NCBI GenBank assembly: GCA_021234155.1
Contig: JAJEKV010000030.1
Span: forward strand, 16,544,003 to 16,608,002
DNA length: 64,000 nucleotides
Direction: 5' to 3'
DNA from: Isoetes taiwanensis
Taxonomy: Eukaryota; Streptophyta; Lycopodiopsida; Isoetales; Isoetaceae
Both the position numbers and the translations under genes were made by a program. Position 1 is the stretch's first letter; each line of letters starts with the position of its first letter. Positions 12,610-23,712 of this stretch are shown here, piece by piece. The notes beneath the pieces were generated by a model. It had not been told where the DNA came from, ran no database searches, and saw nothing but the letters and a program-made list of their open reading frames with translations.

Positions 12610-15522
12610 CATCAGCCTTTCTTGGCTAGGGATGCACACCACTCCAGAGGTAATCAAGTCTTGCGAACTTTAAATTATGATGAGACGGATACTTGCAAGT
12701 TTAACAAGTGGTGAAATGTCTCTTCATAATCTAACCTCTTGCTATGTCAATATCCCTTGCAACCAATCTAGTTTTGTAATCTTCCATCCTCAAGTCCAAG
12801 CCTTTAACTTATAACTATTTATTGGTTCACAATGTTTCACACTAGGTTTCAACCATCTAACAACTCGTTCTTTTGAAAACAGAGTTCCTCCTCCATTGTA
12901 AGTTCCTACTTTGTGCTTGTTCGAATTTATAAATTGCTATAACTCTTTTGGAATATGTAACCTACACCGCTGGTCGACCTAATCCTCCTCCTCATCATGA
13001 ACATCTATTAGTCTTACCTTTTCTTCCTTATATCTCCTATATATTTCTTCACATCAATCTTAGCTTCTGCTAATTTTTCTATTTCAGCTTTTCTCGGTTT
13101 TCCTCTTTGGGAACTCGGATGATCATCTTGCTGATTATCTTGACTTCATACTCGAGCATTTTCAATTTTGTTTTGTAGTGTATCTATGTACTCTTCATCC
13201 TCTACATCAAGCGATATTCTCGCTTTTCCGCTCAATCGCTTTTGGAGATCCCTCAATGACAGACGATTTATTCTTATACAAGCAAGCTAAAATGAACATC
13301 CTCGCTTATGACATCCTTTCTGCTACCTAAGGGAATTATATTCTTAGATTGATTATCATATCCTATCAGTCAAATATTCCTATAGATCTATCATCTACTT
13401 TTTGGCTCGCTTTCTTCGCATATGACAATAATCGAGACAACCATAGCTCTATATTTGCATAAGTCGTTTAGAGCTATACCACAGCCTATCCTGGGTGGAA
13501 CTCATTTGTACTTCTAGATGGTAAATTTTGTTTCTTGAATTCCACCGTATGTACAATCTCCTCCTCAGAAAATTTGTAAGCCTGTATGTTTTAGTATGTT
13601 CCCAAATCAGTCTAAGATTGGATCCGTCTCTTCCTTTCTCAGAGTACTCCATTTTAAGTGAGGTGTTAGAGAGCATGTGAAATCAGTCTTCTATTCCATT
13701 TGTGAAGTGGGCCGCGAGCCAACCTTCTCCACCTCCGCCACGGCCATACATATTTAACTTTCTTCCCTCGCTTGCCTCTACTTTGCCTGATATGCCCAAA
13801 TGCTTCAAAAGCATGATCTTCCTGGAAAATCATTAGTAAAAGTAATGAAATATTTCTTCGCATGAATACTTCTTATATTCAATGGTCCACAAAGGTCACT
13901 ATGAATGAGTTCATTGATTTCTTTTTCCCTTTCTTCTTTCTTAGGAAATGGCATTCTGCAATGCTTACCTTTGTAACAGCCAACACAACTAAATTTTTTT
14001 TCTTCAATGTTTGCAATTATTTGACCTATTTTTAGCATATATTTCAAGTTATTAACATGAGCGTGACCTAGTTTTAAGGTAGGCATTAGAACAACATTTA
14101 TCGTATTCATGTCACCATGTTTGAAACCAAACACATTACCAACTTGTCTTGCTAGAAACTTCACTTTATTATCCAATAGGACTTAATGTTGAAGGTTTTC
14201 AAAAATGCAAGGATATCCAAGATCTATCAACTGAGAATCAAACAAGATTCTTGAGCGTTAGGAAGACAGAACATTTCAAGAATAATCGGTTTTCCATTAA
14301 GATCAACATTCAAGCAAACCAAATTTCTTCCACCTTTTGAAGATTTCCATCTCCCATTTGGAACAAAGCTTGTATTTTTCTCCCAACTGTTTCGAGCTGT
14401 AAGGTGATTTAATCACGCTTTCCTCTCACCTCCACTATCTAACACATAAAGATCATCATTCTTTTGGATCACAATCAAAACCAACCAGCAATGTTTAGTA
14501 TCTACCTCAAGATCCTCATCTCTAATTTCTCTCTTGATCTTACCGCCATGTTGTTGCAGTGCATCGCTTTCCGCCTCCCAAGATTCATTCTTCCTCCTCG
14601 TAGTTCCTCCTTTGTTATTGAATCCTCTTCCGCCTGCATTATTTCTCAATCCTCCCACATGTCTGGACTAGGGCCCATTTGCTAAATGTTCCATAGCCTT
14701 GGCGCTAAAACATTTCACCCCTTTGCTTACTTTAGACAATTAACTTTAAGATGACCCATGCATCACATATGCATGGTTCAATTTTCCTCAGAGACATCTG
14801 CCTTTACCATTTGAAGTGAAATAAAACTCACTGTTCTGATGTTCATTTGGTTACTTCATTCCGCTTTCCAACTCAAGGCCATCATCCTTTTGTCCTCTCT
14901 CGAATTTTACAACATTCCCCGACAAGTGTAGCAAGTCGCTTTATGTTTTGTAAATATTTTAAAATAATAATTTATCTAAAATTCCGATATAGGTAATCTA
15001 ACTCACTTATATGTCCAATAATATTGTCAAATTTTTCAAAAACCTCCTTTACATCATCTTTCTCTCCAAACCTCAAATCTCTAAGCTCCTTGTCCAAAAC
15101 ATCCAGCTGAGATGAGGACTTTACTTGATATATTTGTAACATATATGACCACATTTCCTTGGGTGACATGCCTTTCATTTTGAGTAATATACTAGCACTT
15201 ATCTTGTTTTAATCAACCCAGCCCCCGTAACCTAAGCTTTATTTTCAAGACGCAATTGGACTACTTCAGAGTCCTATGTTACAATACCCAACACACTTGA
15301 ACTTCCTTCTCTCATTTGACTATTTGTTCCTGATGTAGCAGCAATTGCATAGGTTTGTCCTCTAGCTGTTTGAACAACCTCTGGTGTTTGTTCTTCAACA
15401 AATTCCCACAAACCTTCAACTCTCAACACTTCTTCAATCTTTTCTTTCCACACTTGGAAACTTGCTCCTCCTTTATACACCTCAATTGCACTTAATAATG
15501 AAGCTCCTAGTCTGCATGCCAT
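12610..15522 (-). pseudogene. Copia gag-pol polyprotein (gag, PR, INT, partial RT)
   Basis: The likely start is the Met at 15522, giving MACRLGASLLSAIEV and then FQVWKEKIEEVL, a typical copia gag start. A gag segment with MSPKEMWSYMLQIYQ and LRDLRFGEKDDVKEVF lies at 14972-15178. A degenerate zinc-knuckle MGHLKVNC lies near 14735-14770, and the protease hallmark LDSG near 14425. The pre-integrase and integrase segment at 13805-14176 shows Cys-Cys-GKH and LIHSDLCGP, followed by ITFTNDF of the DDE core. Integrase continues to about 13450. Reverse transcriptase begins near 12900 with YKTRLVARD and DYEETF, and ends abruptly. Frameshifts separate most pieces. The element is dead, and order and identity are clear. 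Confidence 0.9.
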
Positions 15523-15544
15523 GATATCCTCGCTCGATACCGTA

Positions 15545-15914
15545 TGGCAAATAAGACTCATAAATCAATATAATCAAGTACCTACTTCAAGGCATCAACA
15601 TTCATTCTACAACATGTTTATAGTCTTCAATTAACATCTACATAGATAGAATATCATTTTAGATATAATATAGACTGTTTGAACCTTTGAAATACACTGT
15701 AGCGATTTTACTGTTCATTTGGGATCAATCTAAACACTGTTCATCTTGAAATACAACAACAACTTACAAGACTTCAAATAGGCTGCTTTATTCTGATCCC
15801 GCAAAGCGGCGCCTAACCAATATGTGCTTAAGATCATGGCGGACTGGTCATTCGCGAACCGGAAGTGATTCAAATGGATTTGGCTCCATTTTATTCGACC
15901 TCTTAAATTCAACA
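15545..15914 (-). repeat. Possible 5' LTR of copia element 1
   Basis: GCTCGATACCGTA just left of this interval is a damaged form of GGCTCTGATACCA, the plus-strand view of the initiator-tRNA primer site. A TG follows at 15545 and a CA end is possible near 15914, giving ~370 bp against 393-402 bp for the LTRs of copia element 2. No partner LTR exists in the window, so the limits are inferred. Confidence 0.4.
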
Positions 15915-16436
15915 TATTAATTTATTTGGCTTTCTATAAAAACCTTATTTCTAGAAGAATCATGATTATAACCTTAGACCTTAGACCTTAGATCTAGGTT
16001 AATATTAAGACCACATCATACATGTTCTCAACTCCACATGATTACTTACAAATATCCTCACGTATTTCACGTTAGTTCCAGCTAGATTCCTGAGGGCTGC
16101 GGCCTACCAGCCTTTCCTCCAATCAAGCCCCAGGGGCTTTCTTATACAAAATAAACGAACTGGCTGCTATGTACCGAATCAAGCCGGAGATGACACGAGC
16201 TTAAATATTGGTTCGGAAAGGGGTTGATTCCAAAAATGGCGAGTCGAATAGGCCGTGCATAATTATCATAGTTTATGAGGATATGAAAATTAATTCTATT
16301 GCAATAACGCTGGGTGGCGTAGATGGTTGGTTTGTTTGGTTTTCAACCTCCTCGTGCGAGTTCAAAACCTTAACTTGCCTTTTATCATTTTTTTTTCTTT
16401 GGAGGGGTATTCGACTCACACAATGTTTTTTGGGCG
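15915..16436. other. Unassigned sequence
   Basis: This stretch separates the copia remnant from the hairpin repeat. It includes a short reiteration of CTTAGACCTTAGACCTTAGA near 15972-15995. No gene is supported. Confidence 0.4.
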
Positions 16437-16525
16437 TATTCGACTTACGTAATTTACATGTATTCGACTTACGTAATTTACATGTGAATCTATAAGTCGA
16501 ATACCCCATTTTTGGTATTCGACTT
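16437..16525. repeat. 24-bp direct repeat followed by a perfect 12-bp hairpin
   Basis: The 24-mer starting TATTCGACTTACG occurs twice without a gap (16437-16460 and 16461-16484). It is followed by AAGTCGAATACC (16494-16505), an 8-base loop, and GGTATTCGACTT (16514-16525), which pair perfectly. The repeat and hairpin share the core GTATTCGACTT, and a further partial copy with GTATTCGACT lies near 16408. Confidence 0.9.
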
Positions 16526-17209
16526 GCAAAATAGAAACCAATCTACGAGTCTAATACTTTATTGGAATCCCACCCATAATTGGGAGCCAATAAATGCACA
16601 GGAGATGACATGCTTCCAAAGCCATTTTACATTCTATGCCTTACTTTATTCCCTGTTCTTGTCTTCAAGGGTGTGAACATCGTTGGAATTCTACATGGCA
16701 TGCATGCATATATTTGCATTGTGGCAAATGCCCTTAAACTTTGGGCTTAGCACAGATTTATGCAGATCCATCTTGTCTACAACTGTAATACTATTACAAG
16801 CACGAAATTTTATGTATGGATCCTCATTTATGAACCAAAAACTGCCAACTTCCTCGAGCTTCGTTGGTTTGGTTGGAGGCAAATATGCCCTAGCCTGGAT
16901 GATGCTGCAAAAGGACAAAAGTGTATATCCCTCTGACAAAAGAGAATATCCATCTGGGTAGATTTTTCAAATGCTTGCCAGTTCATCTGTAGTATTTTAT
17001 TGATCATAAACCACGATCTGGCTGCTGTTTTAAGCCAGATATATGGAATGGACAACATTGTGCATGTGGTAGGTCCATATCTTTGAATAAAGACTTCCTC
17101 GTAATAAGCCCAGAACATTTTATTATGCAGATATGGAATTCTGAGAATTGTATAAGGAGAAACTGGCCAACAAGATCGTACAGGTGTTTTCAGTCATAGC
17201 TTATGGTTG

Positions 17210-17400
17210 CAATTTTTCTGCTTGTTATGTTTCCTTTAGATGGTCTTTGTATTGGCTTCCTCTTGTACCTCTTCATATTTCCCTGTCGTGTCTTTCTTGA
17301 ATGCTTTAAAAACAGATCCTTAAATGAAACATTTCTCTGGTGAATGCCACTGTTCAATTTTTCTGCTTGTTATGTTTCCTTTAGGTGGTCTTTATGTTGG
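17210..17400. repeat. Internal ~145-bp direct repeat in copy A
   Basis: The phrase CAATTTTTCTGCTTGTTATG with TTTCCTTTA and a GGTCTTT context occurs at about 17210 and again at about 17355. The phrase TTGAATGCTTTAAAAACAGA also repeats, near 17297 and again near 17627 beyond the MITE. Copy B has one version of each, so this repeat arose in copy A after the larger duplication. Confidence 0.75.
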
Positions 17401-17415
17401 CTATTTCTTGTATGC

Positions 17416-17597
17416 GAAAATTAATAAAATGCCCCTGTATTTTGCAAAAATTACCAAAATACCCCTCAAAATGGGTTGTTTGGCTAAAACGGTAATAACT
17501 TCTTTGTTTCTGATCAAACATGAAAGTGGCCTTCACAAAACTTATAGATGACAGTGAGACCTGTCCAACGGCATAGGGGCATTTTGGTAATTTTCCC
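17416..17597. mobile_element. Short MITE (182 bp) with ~26-bp terminal inverted repeats
   Basis: The left end GAAAATTAATAAAATGCCCC is matched in reverse complement by the right end, which reads GGGAAAATTACCAAAATGCC on the other strand. The body from the TIR to TGACAGTGAGACCTGTCC matches the reverse complement of 23070-23252, the right half of the larger element at 22827. Copy B of the local duplication lacks it, so it inserted after that duplication. No clean target-site duplication is visible. Confidence 0.8.
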
Positions 17598-18454
17598 ATT
17601 TCGGCATACTTTTCTGTCTTGTCTTTCTTGAATGCTTTAAAAACAGATCGTTAAATGAAAAATTTATCTGCTCAGCTGGAGATCAACTGTACTGCTGCCT
17701 AATTTGGTATGGTCTTTAAGGCTAAACTGGGAATTTTTTCCCGACTGTGGAACCTTTTTCTTGAGGAATGTGAAACATTTTTCAACATCAATTTCAGCCA
17801 CACGAAAAGGATATCATGCTGTGGTACCAAAGCAGGAATTTCTATTTATATTGTGCACACTTCCATTGAACAGATTTTCTTACAGAATTTAGGATGTTAC
17901 AGGACACTACCAAACCAATGTTTGTCATCTAAAGAAGAAAAGGTCCTCAAATAAAAACATATGTTTGATAAAAATCTTTAGCTATACATGCTCCAGGTCG
18001 AAGTCAACTTTACTGCTGCCTAAATTCGTGGTCTGTAAGACTAAAACTGGTCAATTCTTTTCCCTTTTTTCTGAGACCAATTCTACTGCTCATTATCCAA
18101 TATTTGAGAGCATCTATGGGACCAATAATTTTCTTTTTAGTTCAACATCAACAGCAGAAGCAACAACACAAAAAGTGCATGCAGCAATGTTTTACTTTTA
18201 ACTGGTGTTACGACATTTCCACTGAACAGATTTGTGACAGAGATAGCAGGTGACAAGAATTTGGGAAATAAATGTCTACTAAACATGCTAGTGTTATAAA
18301 ACTTACATGAAACAGACAGGAGAAGATTAGATATAACAATTCAATGATGATAAGATGAGCTTGTACATTATTCATAGGGGCACGAAAGGCGCCCCTAAAA
18401 TGCAAGTTTTACATCATAAAGATTTACATAACATATATAAGCAGATGAATGGAG

Positions 18455-18715
18455 TTAAACAGGAGGAGGGGGAGGAGGGGGGCCATCCACAGGAGGACAG
18501 CAGCATCCAAAGAAGGGAAGGCACCATAGCTCCATCTTCTCAAGCTCCACAAGGACGTTGTTCTGGACATGAAGGTTCTGTCTCATCCTTAAAAGGGCTT
18601 CTAACACCTTCTGCCCTCTTTCTCTTTCCAGCATATTCTGTCCAATTATGTGTTTTTTCGTGGGCTCCTTCGGGACCCTTTGCCAACCTTCCATGAATGG
18701 ACCATTTGCCTTCAT
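18455..18715 (-). CDS. Unrecognised C-terminal exon-like frame ending in a proline run (copy A)
   Basis: The minus strand has an 86-residue frame whose end reads VELEKMELWCLPFFG, then a CCPP cluster and a run of prolines before the stop. The equivalent region of copy B encodes the same tail with FGGCCPPMDG in place of FGCCCPPVDG. The proline run comes from GGGGGA-type repeats on plus. Upstream on minus, both copies also keep a similar block (LVQ..VN..PNE near 18775-18815 in A and 20880-20930 in B). The conserved reading suggests a real exon, but I do not recognise the protein, and the start shown is only the first Met in frame. Treat it as a gene fragment. Confidence 0.35.
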   Translation of the reverse strand: MKANGPFMEGWQRVPKEPTKKHIIGQNMLERERGQKVLEALLRMRQNLHVQNNVLVELEKMELWCLPFFGCCCPPVDGPPPPPPPV

Positions 18716-18825
18716 ATTTTATTCCCAATTGCTTCCAGAAAGACAATCAACTTGTTTCCAAGAATGCATAAGTTTAAATTCATTAGGCACGGAATTTACT
18801 CTACTTTGCACAAGGTTCAAATATG

Positions 18826-19344
18826 TTCACATGGATGCTTCATCTAGAATATTGTATTTTTTTGTGAATTGCTTGAGATATAAATTGCTTACCATGTAGT
18901 TTTATGCAATGAGGAAGTCATGAGATTGACTTATATAGACGTAATATTATCAAATATTAAAGCAGCTATATATCTAAAACATATCAAAACTACAACAATT
19001 ATTGAGTTTGAACAAACAGTCATAATAAAAGTATATAGTGAGGAGGAGGAGGATTATTGGACACCAATTTGTCTATGAGAAATGCACATTGCTTTATGGG
19101 TCCTGTTACAAAAGTATATAATTTATGGAATTTGTGTACCAAATTAATCACTAGTTCATCATGATCTCCATTCCTTCTTATAATATGAATTTTCCAAAGT
19201 AAACATGTTTCTCCAAAGAACAAAGATGATATGCTTCCAAAACCTAGCTGGGAACATATCCGTTATATCAACTTGAAGATTTGGATTTGGGGCGCATATA
19301 AGTTGAGGCTCATATATTTTTGGCCAGAGCCATTTGATGTATGC
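18826..19344. other. Spacer between local duplicates
   Basis: This AT-rich spacer has no supported gene. A GAGGAGGAGGA stretch near 19040 gives a short proline-coding run on minus, a faint echo of the tails of copies A and B. Confidence 0.4.
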
Positions 19345-20930
19345 CTCCAACTTCATTGGGTTGGAGGCAAATATGCGCTAGGGCTGGATCAGGCTGCTGT
19401 AATAGAGCAAAAGAGTATCTCATCAGAATGCTTGGGTGACATTTTATTGGTCATAAACCAGAATTTGGCTGTTATGTTTAAGGCAAATAAATGAAATGGA
19501 CAACATTGTGCATGTGGTAGGTCCATAGTAAAAGGATCTTTGAATAAAGACTTCCTCGATTGCAGAGATGTATATAAGCCCAGAACATTTTTCTATGCAG
19601 ATATGGAATTTTGAGAATTGTGGCCAATAAGATCACAAAGGTGTTTTTTGCCATAGCTTATGGTTGTCATTTTTCTGCTTGTTATGTTTCCTTTAAGTGA
19701 TCTAACTATTGGCTACCTTTTATACGGTTGTACCTCTTTATACTGCTCTATCTTATCTTCACGAATGCAAACACAGATCTTTAGATAAAAACTTTATCTA
19801 CTGGAAACACTGCTGAAACATTCTCCAGCTAAAGATCAACTGTACTGCTGCGTAATTTTGGTGGTCTTTAACGTCAGAAATTGACAATGTTCTCCTGATT
19901 GTGGAAATTATTTTTCTTGAGGCACAGAAAAAGATATCATGCTAGTAGTGCCAAAGCAGAAATTTCTAGTTTATACCGTGCACACTTCTATTGAACAGAT
20001 TTGTTTTAACAGAGTTTATGGGAGAACATAACCAAATCAAGTGAGACGATGTTTGTCAGGTAAAGAAAGAAAGGTCTCAAATGAAAACATTTCTTTAATG
20101 AAAATCACTGTGTCTATACATGCTCCAGGTGGAAATCATTATTAAATTCGTGGTCTCTAAGGCTGAAACTGGTCAACTTGTCTGAGGCATATCCTACTCT
20201 CATTATCCATATTGAGAGCATCTATACATGGGGCCAATAATTTGTTTTCCGCTCACATAATGACATTTTCAATTGAACAAATTTATGACAGAGGTAGCAG
20301 ATAACATTAATTTGGGATACAATAGAAGGTAAATGTGTACTGAATATATTAGTGTTATAACACTTACATGGAACAGATTTATAAACATCCAATTCAGATG
20401 ATAAGAAACTTATGCATTATTCATGGGGGCACGAAAGGCGCCCCGCAAATACAAATTCACATAGGAAAGATTCAAGTAATAAGGGGTGATATGGTGTATG
20501 CAAACAATGAAATTAGGGGGGAGGAGGGGGAGGGGGGGGACCATCCATAGGAGGGCAGCACCCACCAAAGCAAGGGAGGCACCATAGCTCCATCTTCTCA
20601 AGCTCCACAAGAACTTGTTCTGGAACTGAAGGTTGTGTGTCTTCCTTAAAAGGGCTTCTAGCCAGCCTTTCAAAGCTATGTTTGCCAGTCACACACGCAA
20701 GGTGCCACCTTCTGCCCTCTTTCTCCTTCCAACACATTCTGGCCCTTGTGTCCAATCATGTCTTGTCTTTTTCAGCCTTTGTGTTGCCATTATCTCCATA
20801 TTTTATTCCCACTTGCTTCTAGAAAGACTAGCATTTTGTTCCAAGAATGCAATCCAAGAGTGGTTGTTGGTTTTCTCAAGGTTGCATTCATTAGGCAAGG
20901 CATTTACTCCATTTTGCACTAGGTTGAAAT
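19345..20930. repeat. Local duplication, copy B
   Basis: This is the second copy of the segment at 16850-18825, in the same orientation. It lacks the MITE and the internal repeat of copy A and is about 390 bp shorter. The proline-tailed minus-strand frame is broken here: VELEKMELWCLPCFGGCCPP is preserved (about 20535-20610), but the upstream part lies in another frame. Confidence 0.85.
20515..20690 (-). pseudogene. Copy B counterpart of the proline-tailed exon
   Basis: The minus strand reads VELEKMELWCLPCFGGCCPP followed by prolines, colinear with the 18455-18715 frame. A frameshift separates it from the LLRKTHNLQFQNKF segment, which matches LLRMRQNLHVQNNV of copy A. Both copies have the final segment in frame with the proline run, which argues that this reading frame was once used. 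Function unknown. Confidence 0.35.
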
Positions 20931-21408
20931 GGCCTCCTTTTTTCTTTTTTCATCACTAAAACCACAATATGCAGCCACATAATTGTGGCCGTAGGCCCCC
21001 CAACCCATTACACGTAGAAATATCTTCTTGAATAGGACGCACAAACATGGATGACAACATTTCCCATCTAGAGGGGTTTACTTTCTATAATATAATCTCA
21101 GAGCAGAGCATGGGTCACAACATTTCTCATCCATGGGTCACAACATTTCTCATCGCTTTATGATGAAACATGACTGCCACCATTCAACTTTTAAATTCCA
21201 CATGAAAAAATTCAAAATTGAAAACCTAACTTTTTGACACGAGGAGATAAAATGCAGGTAGGTTCATGTTCTAATGATGTAAAGGTCCATTAAATGAAGA
21301 GAAACCATATAAGTCAATAGAATAAATAAAGATATTGTTGTGTTTAGTCATTTACCAAGAATCAGATGAAATGAATCAAACTCACCCTCTTCGGATAAAG
21401 TTCAATTC
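20931..21408. other. AT-rich spacer with a short direct repeat
   Basis: CATGGGTCACAACATTTCTC occurs twice with a 23-bp period (21109-21130 and 21132-21153). No gene is supported in the interval. Confidence 0.6.
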
Positions 21409-21410
21409 AA

Positions 21411-21635
21411 GATAAGGTATGTTTATAACATATGATTTCCAATGGTGCAACTTTTTTTTTGGGGGGCTAATATCTCGATAGGAATCCGTAGAAGTGAGTG
21501 GTTTTGACTATCATACCCACCAAGATAAGGTATGTTTATAACATATGATTTCCAATGGCGGAACTCCGGTGGTAATATTCGCATGGGAATCCGTGAAGCG
21601 AGAGTGGTTTGGACTACCAAGTGGGCAAGGTTTAG
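21411..21635. repeat. Two-copy tandem repeat, period 113 bp
   Basis: GATAAGGTATGTTTATAACA and its continuation through TATGATTTCCAATGG starts at 21411 and again at 21524. Each copy continues through a GGAATCCGT..AAG..GAG..GTGGTTT segment. The pair differs by scattered substitutions and a poly(T)-(G) run in the first copy. Confidence 0.85.
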
Positions 21636-22826
21636 TGTTTAGTTTATTCTAGTTCATTTTTTACGGTGGGTTTTGGGGATGGACGGATTTGTTAAGGATG
21701 GCATGTGGCACAGGGCAGCTGGGGAGGAGCAGTTGCCCCTATGAAGTTGTGGATAAGCATATGATTATTTTGGGCGAATGTATTTCTTCTGTTTGTTGTG
21801 TGGGAGAGCTTTGGTTATGCCATATCCACATCTTGAAGAGGCGACTTTAAGGATTTACCTTGTCTTGTGTTGTGAAGCTAACCATCTGCTTCTTGCATTG
21901 TTTAGGTAAGGCCTGGTTTATATTATCCGCCTGGCATAGGCGTGGATCTACACCATCGAATGGGTCCGCTGGCGTTATAGTGCCCATGGAAGAGAGTGAT
22001 GCAATTGTTTTGTTGTGTTAGTGGAGGGAGGGCAACTTTGTCGGAAATGAACCGGCCAAGCAGCCATTATGGCATGCAAAATGGCTATGGCCAATTCGTA
22101 CAATGGTCCGTAAACAATGACAGTTGATGGGTAGGGCATGGTTCCCGAGAGGCCGAATCGGCCGCGACCATCAAGAGAATCTGGCCCTATCGTTAAAGCA
22201 TCGCGCTTTCTATATACTGGAGAGGATTGTGCAGTAGCATCATAGCGTTGTCCGAATTGTTAATATCAACACTTTGAGAAAGTCAGGGGCTGCATTTGTG
22301 CACTTGTTTTGAATGCAACCGGTAGATCTCCTTTGTCGCCTCTTCGAGGAGGCCATACAAACAATACGGAGGAGAGGAGGTAGAAGTGATGGCCACCAAG
22401 AGAGCATTACTCCAAGGGCTCGATGGATCTCGCCATGTTTTTGAGGGAGCTCCAGATTGACGCGTCAAGACATCATGGATGTTCCAAAGATAATATATGC
22501 TAGGAATACTTATATTATAATACCACATCATAGTGCATGTCATCGGGATGACATATACAAGGGTAGGACACAGTCATACTGTAGGTATGATAGTGCGTAG
22601 AGACCATGAGGGGAATTGGTATATTTTACTAATGGTATAATACCACCAAAATGAACCCTAGATATATTATGTGAGTCATATAATATATTCCCCCCTAGTG
22701 GAAAACACCCAATATGTTATTCCAACATGTTAAGTGTGAGTCATTAAAGCCCACATGTGTGGCACATGTCCCATTGCATGTGTGCCACATGCCATAATGA
22801 TCAATCTCTACCCTGTCATCTCAGGT
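21636..22826. other. Unassigned sequence
   Basis: A minus-strand frame at 22283-22543 (86 residues) has no recognisable motif. The part from about 22560 rightwards is AT-rich and includes two phrases of CACATGTGTGGCACATG / CATGTGTGCCACATG type (22751-22790) forming an imperfect inverted repeat. This could be retrotransposon LTR-like sequence, but no element could be closed. Confidence 0.4.
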
Positions 22827-23252
22827 GGAAAATTTACCAAATGCCTCTATATTTCAGGGCTCACTAAAATGCCCTCATTTCCAGCGGCATTTTAGGTAAT
22901 ATGGTAATATAGTCTTTGTGGCTCACCAAATGCAAAAGTTGTCTTCGCAATAGTTGTAGATCATGATAACATCTTTCCAAGAAGATCAAACTCATCTAGA
23001 GCGAAATTCACAGGTTATGCTCTTTTGAGTTGTTTTTTAAAACTCGTATTTAACGCACCATAACTTTTCAACTCTGTTTTAGATGATTCTATTGCCTTTG
23101 GACAGATCTCATTGTCATCTATAAGTTTTGTGTAGGCCACTTTCATGTTTGATCAGTCACAAAGAAGTTATTACCTTTTTAGCCAAACAGTCCATTTCTA
23201 GGGGTATTTTGATAATATTTGCAAAATATAGGGCCATTTTGGTAGTTTTCCC
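22827..23252. mobile_element. MITE (426 bp) with ~30-bp terminal inverted repeats
   Basis: The left end GGAAAATTTACCAAATGCCT pairs with the right end, which on the other strand reads GGGAAAACTACCAAAATGGC. Both continue into CTATATTT. The right half matches the 182-bp element at 17416-17597 in reverse orientation, making the latter an internally deleted family member. No protein is encoded. A target-site duplication is not evident. Confidence 0.8.
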
Positions 23253-23360
23253 TACCTATAATAGGTATTTGCCATAAAAGTGTTGGTGGCTCCACTGGCC
23301 AAGTGGCAAGACATTATTGAACCAAGTGGCACAATCGAAGGGCATGGCTCCATTTTCGAG

Positions 23361-23395
23361 GCCTATATAAGGGGGAGAGCATAAACCCTAAAATC
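23361..23395 (+). promoter_or_regulatory. TATA box with adjacent telomere-like box
   Basis: GCCTATATAAGGGGG (23361-23375) is followed by ATAAACCCTAAAATC (about 23381-23395). A second TTAACCCTAAAATC lies near 23611. This looks like a plant pol II promoter, either of an LTR or of a gene whose body was displaced by the copia insertion at 23713. No downstream reading frame can be tied to it. Confidence 0.5.
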
Positions 23396-23712
23396 TTTTA
23401 GGTTTCTGGGCTAGTAGCGGGTTGAGGAACTTCCCGAGGTAATTTCGAGTAGGGAAGGGCAGAAGGGAGCTTCACAGCTCAGCTCGAGTAGAGCTTCAGT
23501 GGAGAGTTGGGTGAAGGAGCAGTTTGGTCATAATTAGGTTGTTAATCCTAGTTCAGCAATAGGATTTAATCTAGAGAGCATCTCTGTTTTAGTGTTACCT
23601 GCTCATAGGCCATTAACCCTAAAATCAGACTGACCCAATAACACTGACCCTTGTATTCTTCAGGGATTAGATATGATGTATTAGAACTGTTGTTTTATTA
23701 CGATGTTAGATG

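Larger units (their letters stand above)
12610..15914 (-). mobile_element. Ty1/copia retrotransposon 1, truncated
   Basis: This minus-strand element runs from a probable 5' LTR and primer-binding remnant near 15530-15914 through gag, protease and integrase into the first part of reverse transcriptase, where recognisable sequence stops near 12610. No RNase H and no 3' LTR were seen to the left, so it is 3'-truncated. The gag start resembles that of copia element 2 (a MAxRxGAxLLS start, then GGxxFQVWK), so the two belong to the same broad family although the LTR sequences do not visibly match. Confidence 0.85.
16850..18825. repeat. Local duplication, copy A
   Basis: This segment aligns in direct orientation with 19345-20930. 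Shared landmarks include GGAGGCAAATATG (16875 and 19370), ATGGACAACATTGTGCATG (17048 and 19497), GTGCCAAAGCAG, and the pair GGGGCACGAAAGGCGCC (18378 and 20428). Copy A is longer because it contains the MITE at 17416-17597 and an internal ~145-bp repeat. The two copies are clearly diverged, perhaps around 80-85% by eye, so the duplication is not recent. Confidence 0.85.

Noticed and set aside
22560-23712. Solo LTR with TATATAA at 23364
   Set aside because: A promoter-like segment is present, but I could not find matching TG..CA ends, a partner or a target duplication, so only the promoter elements are listed.
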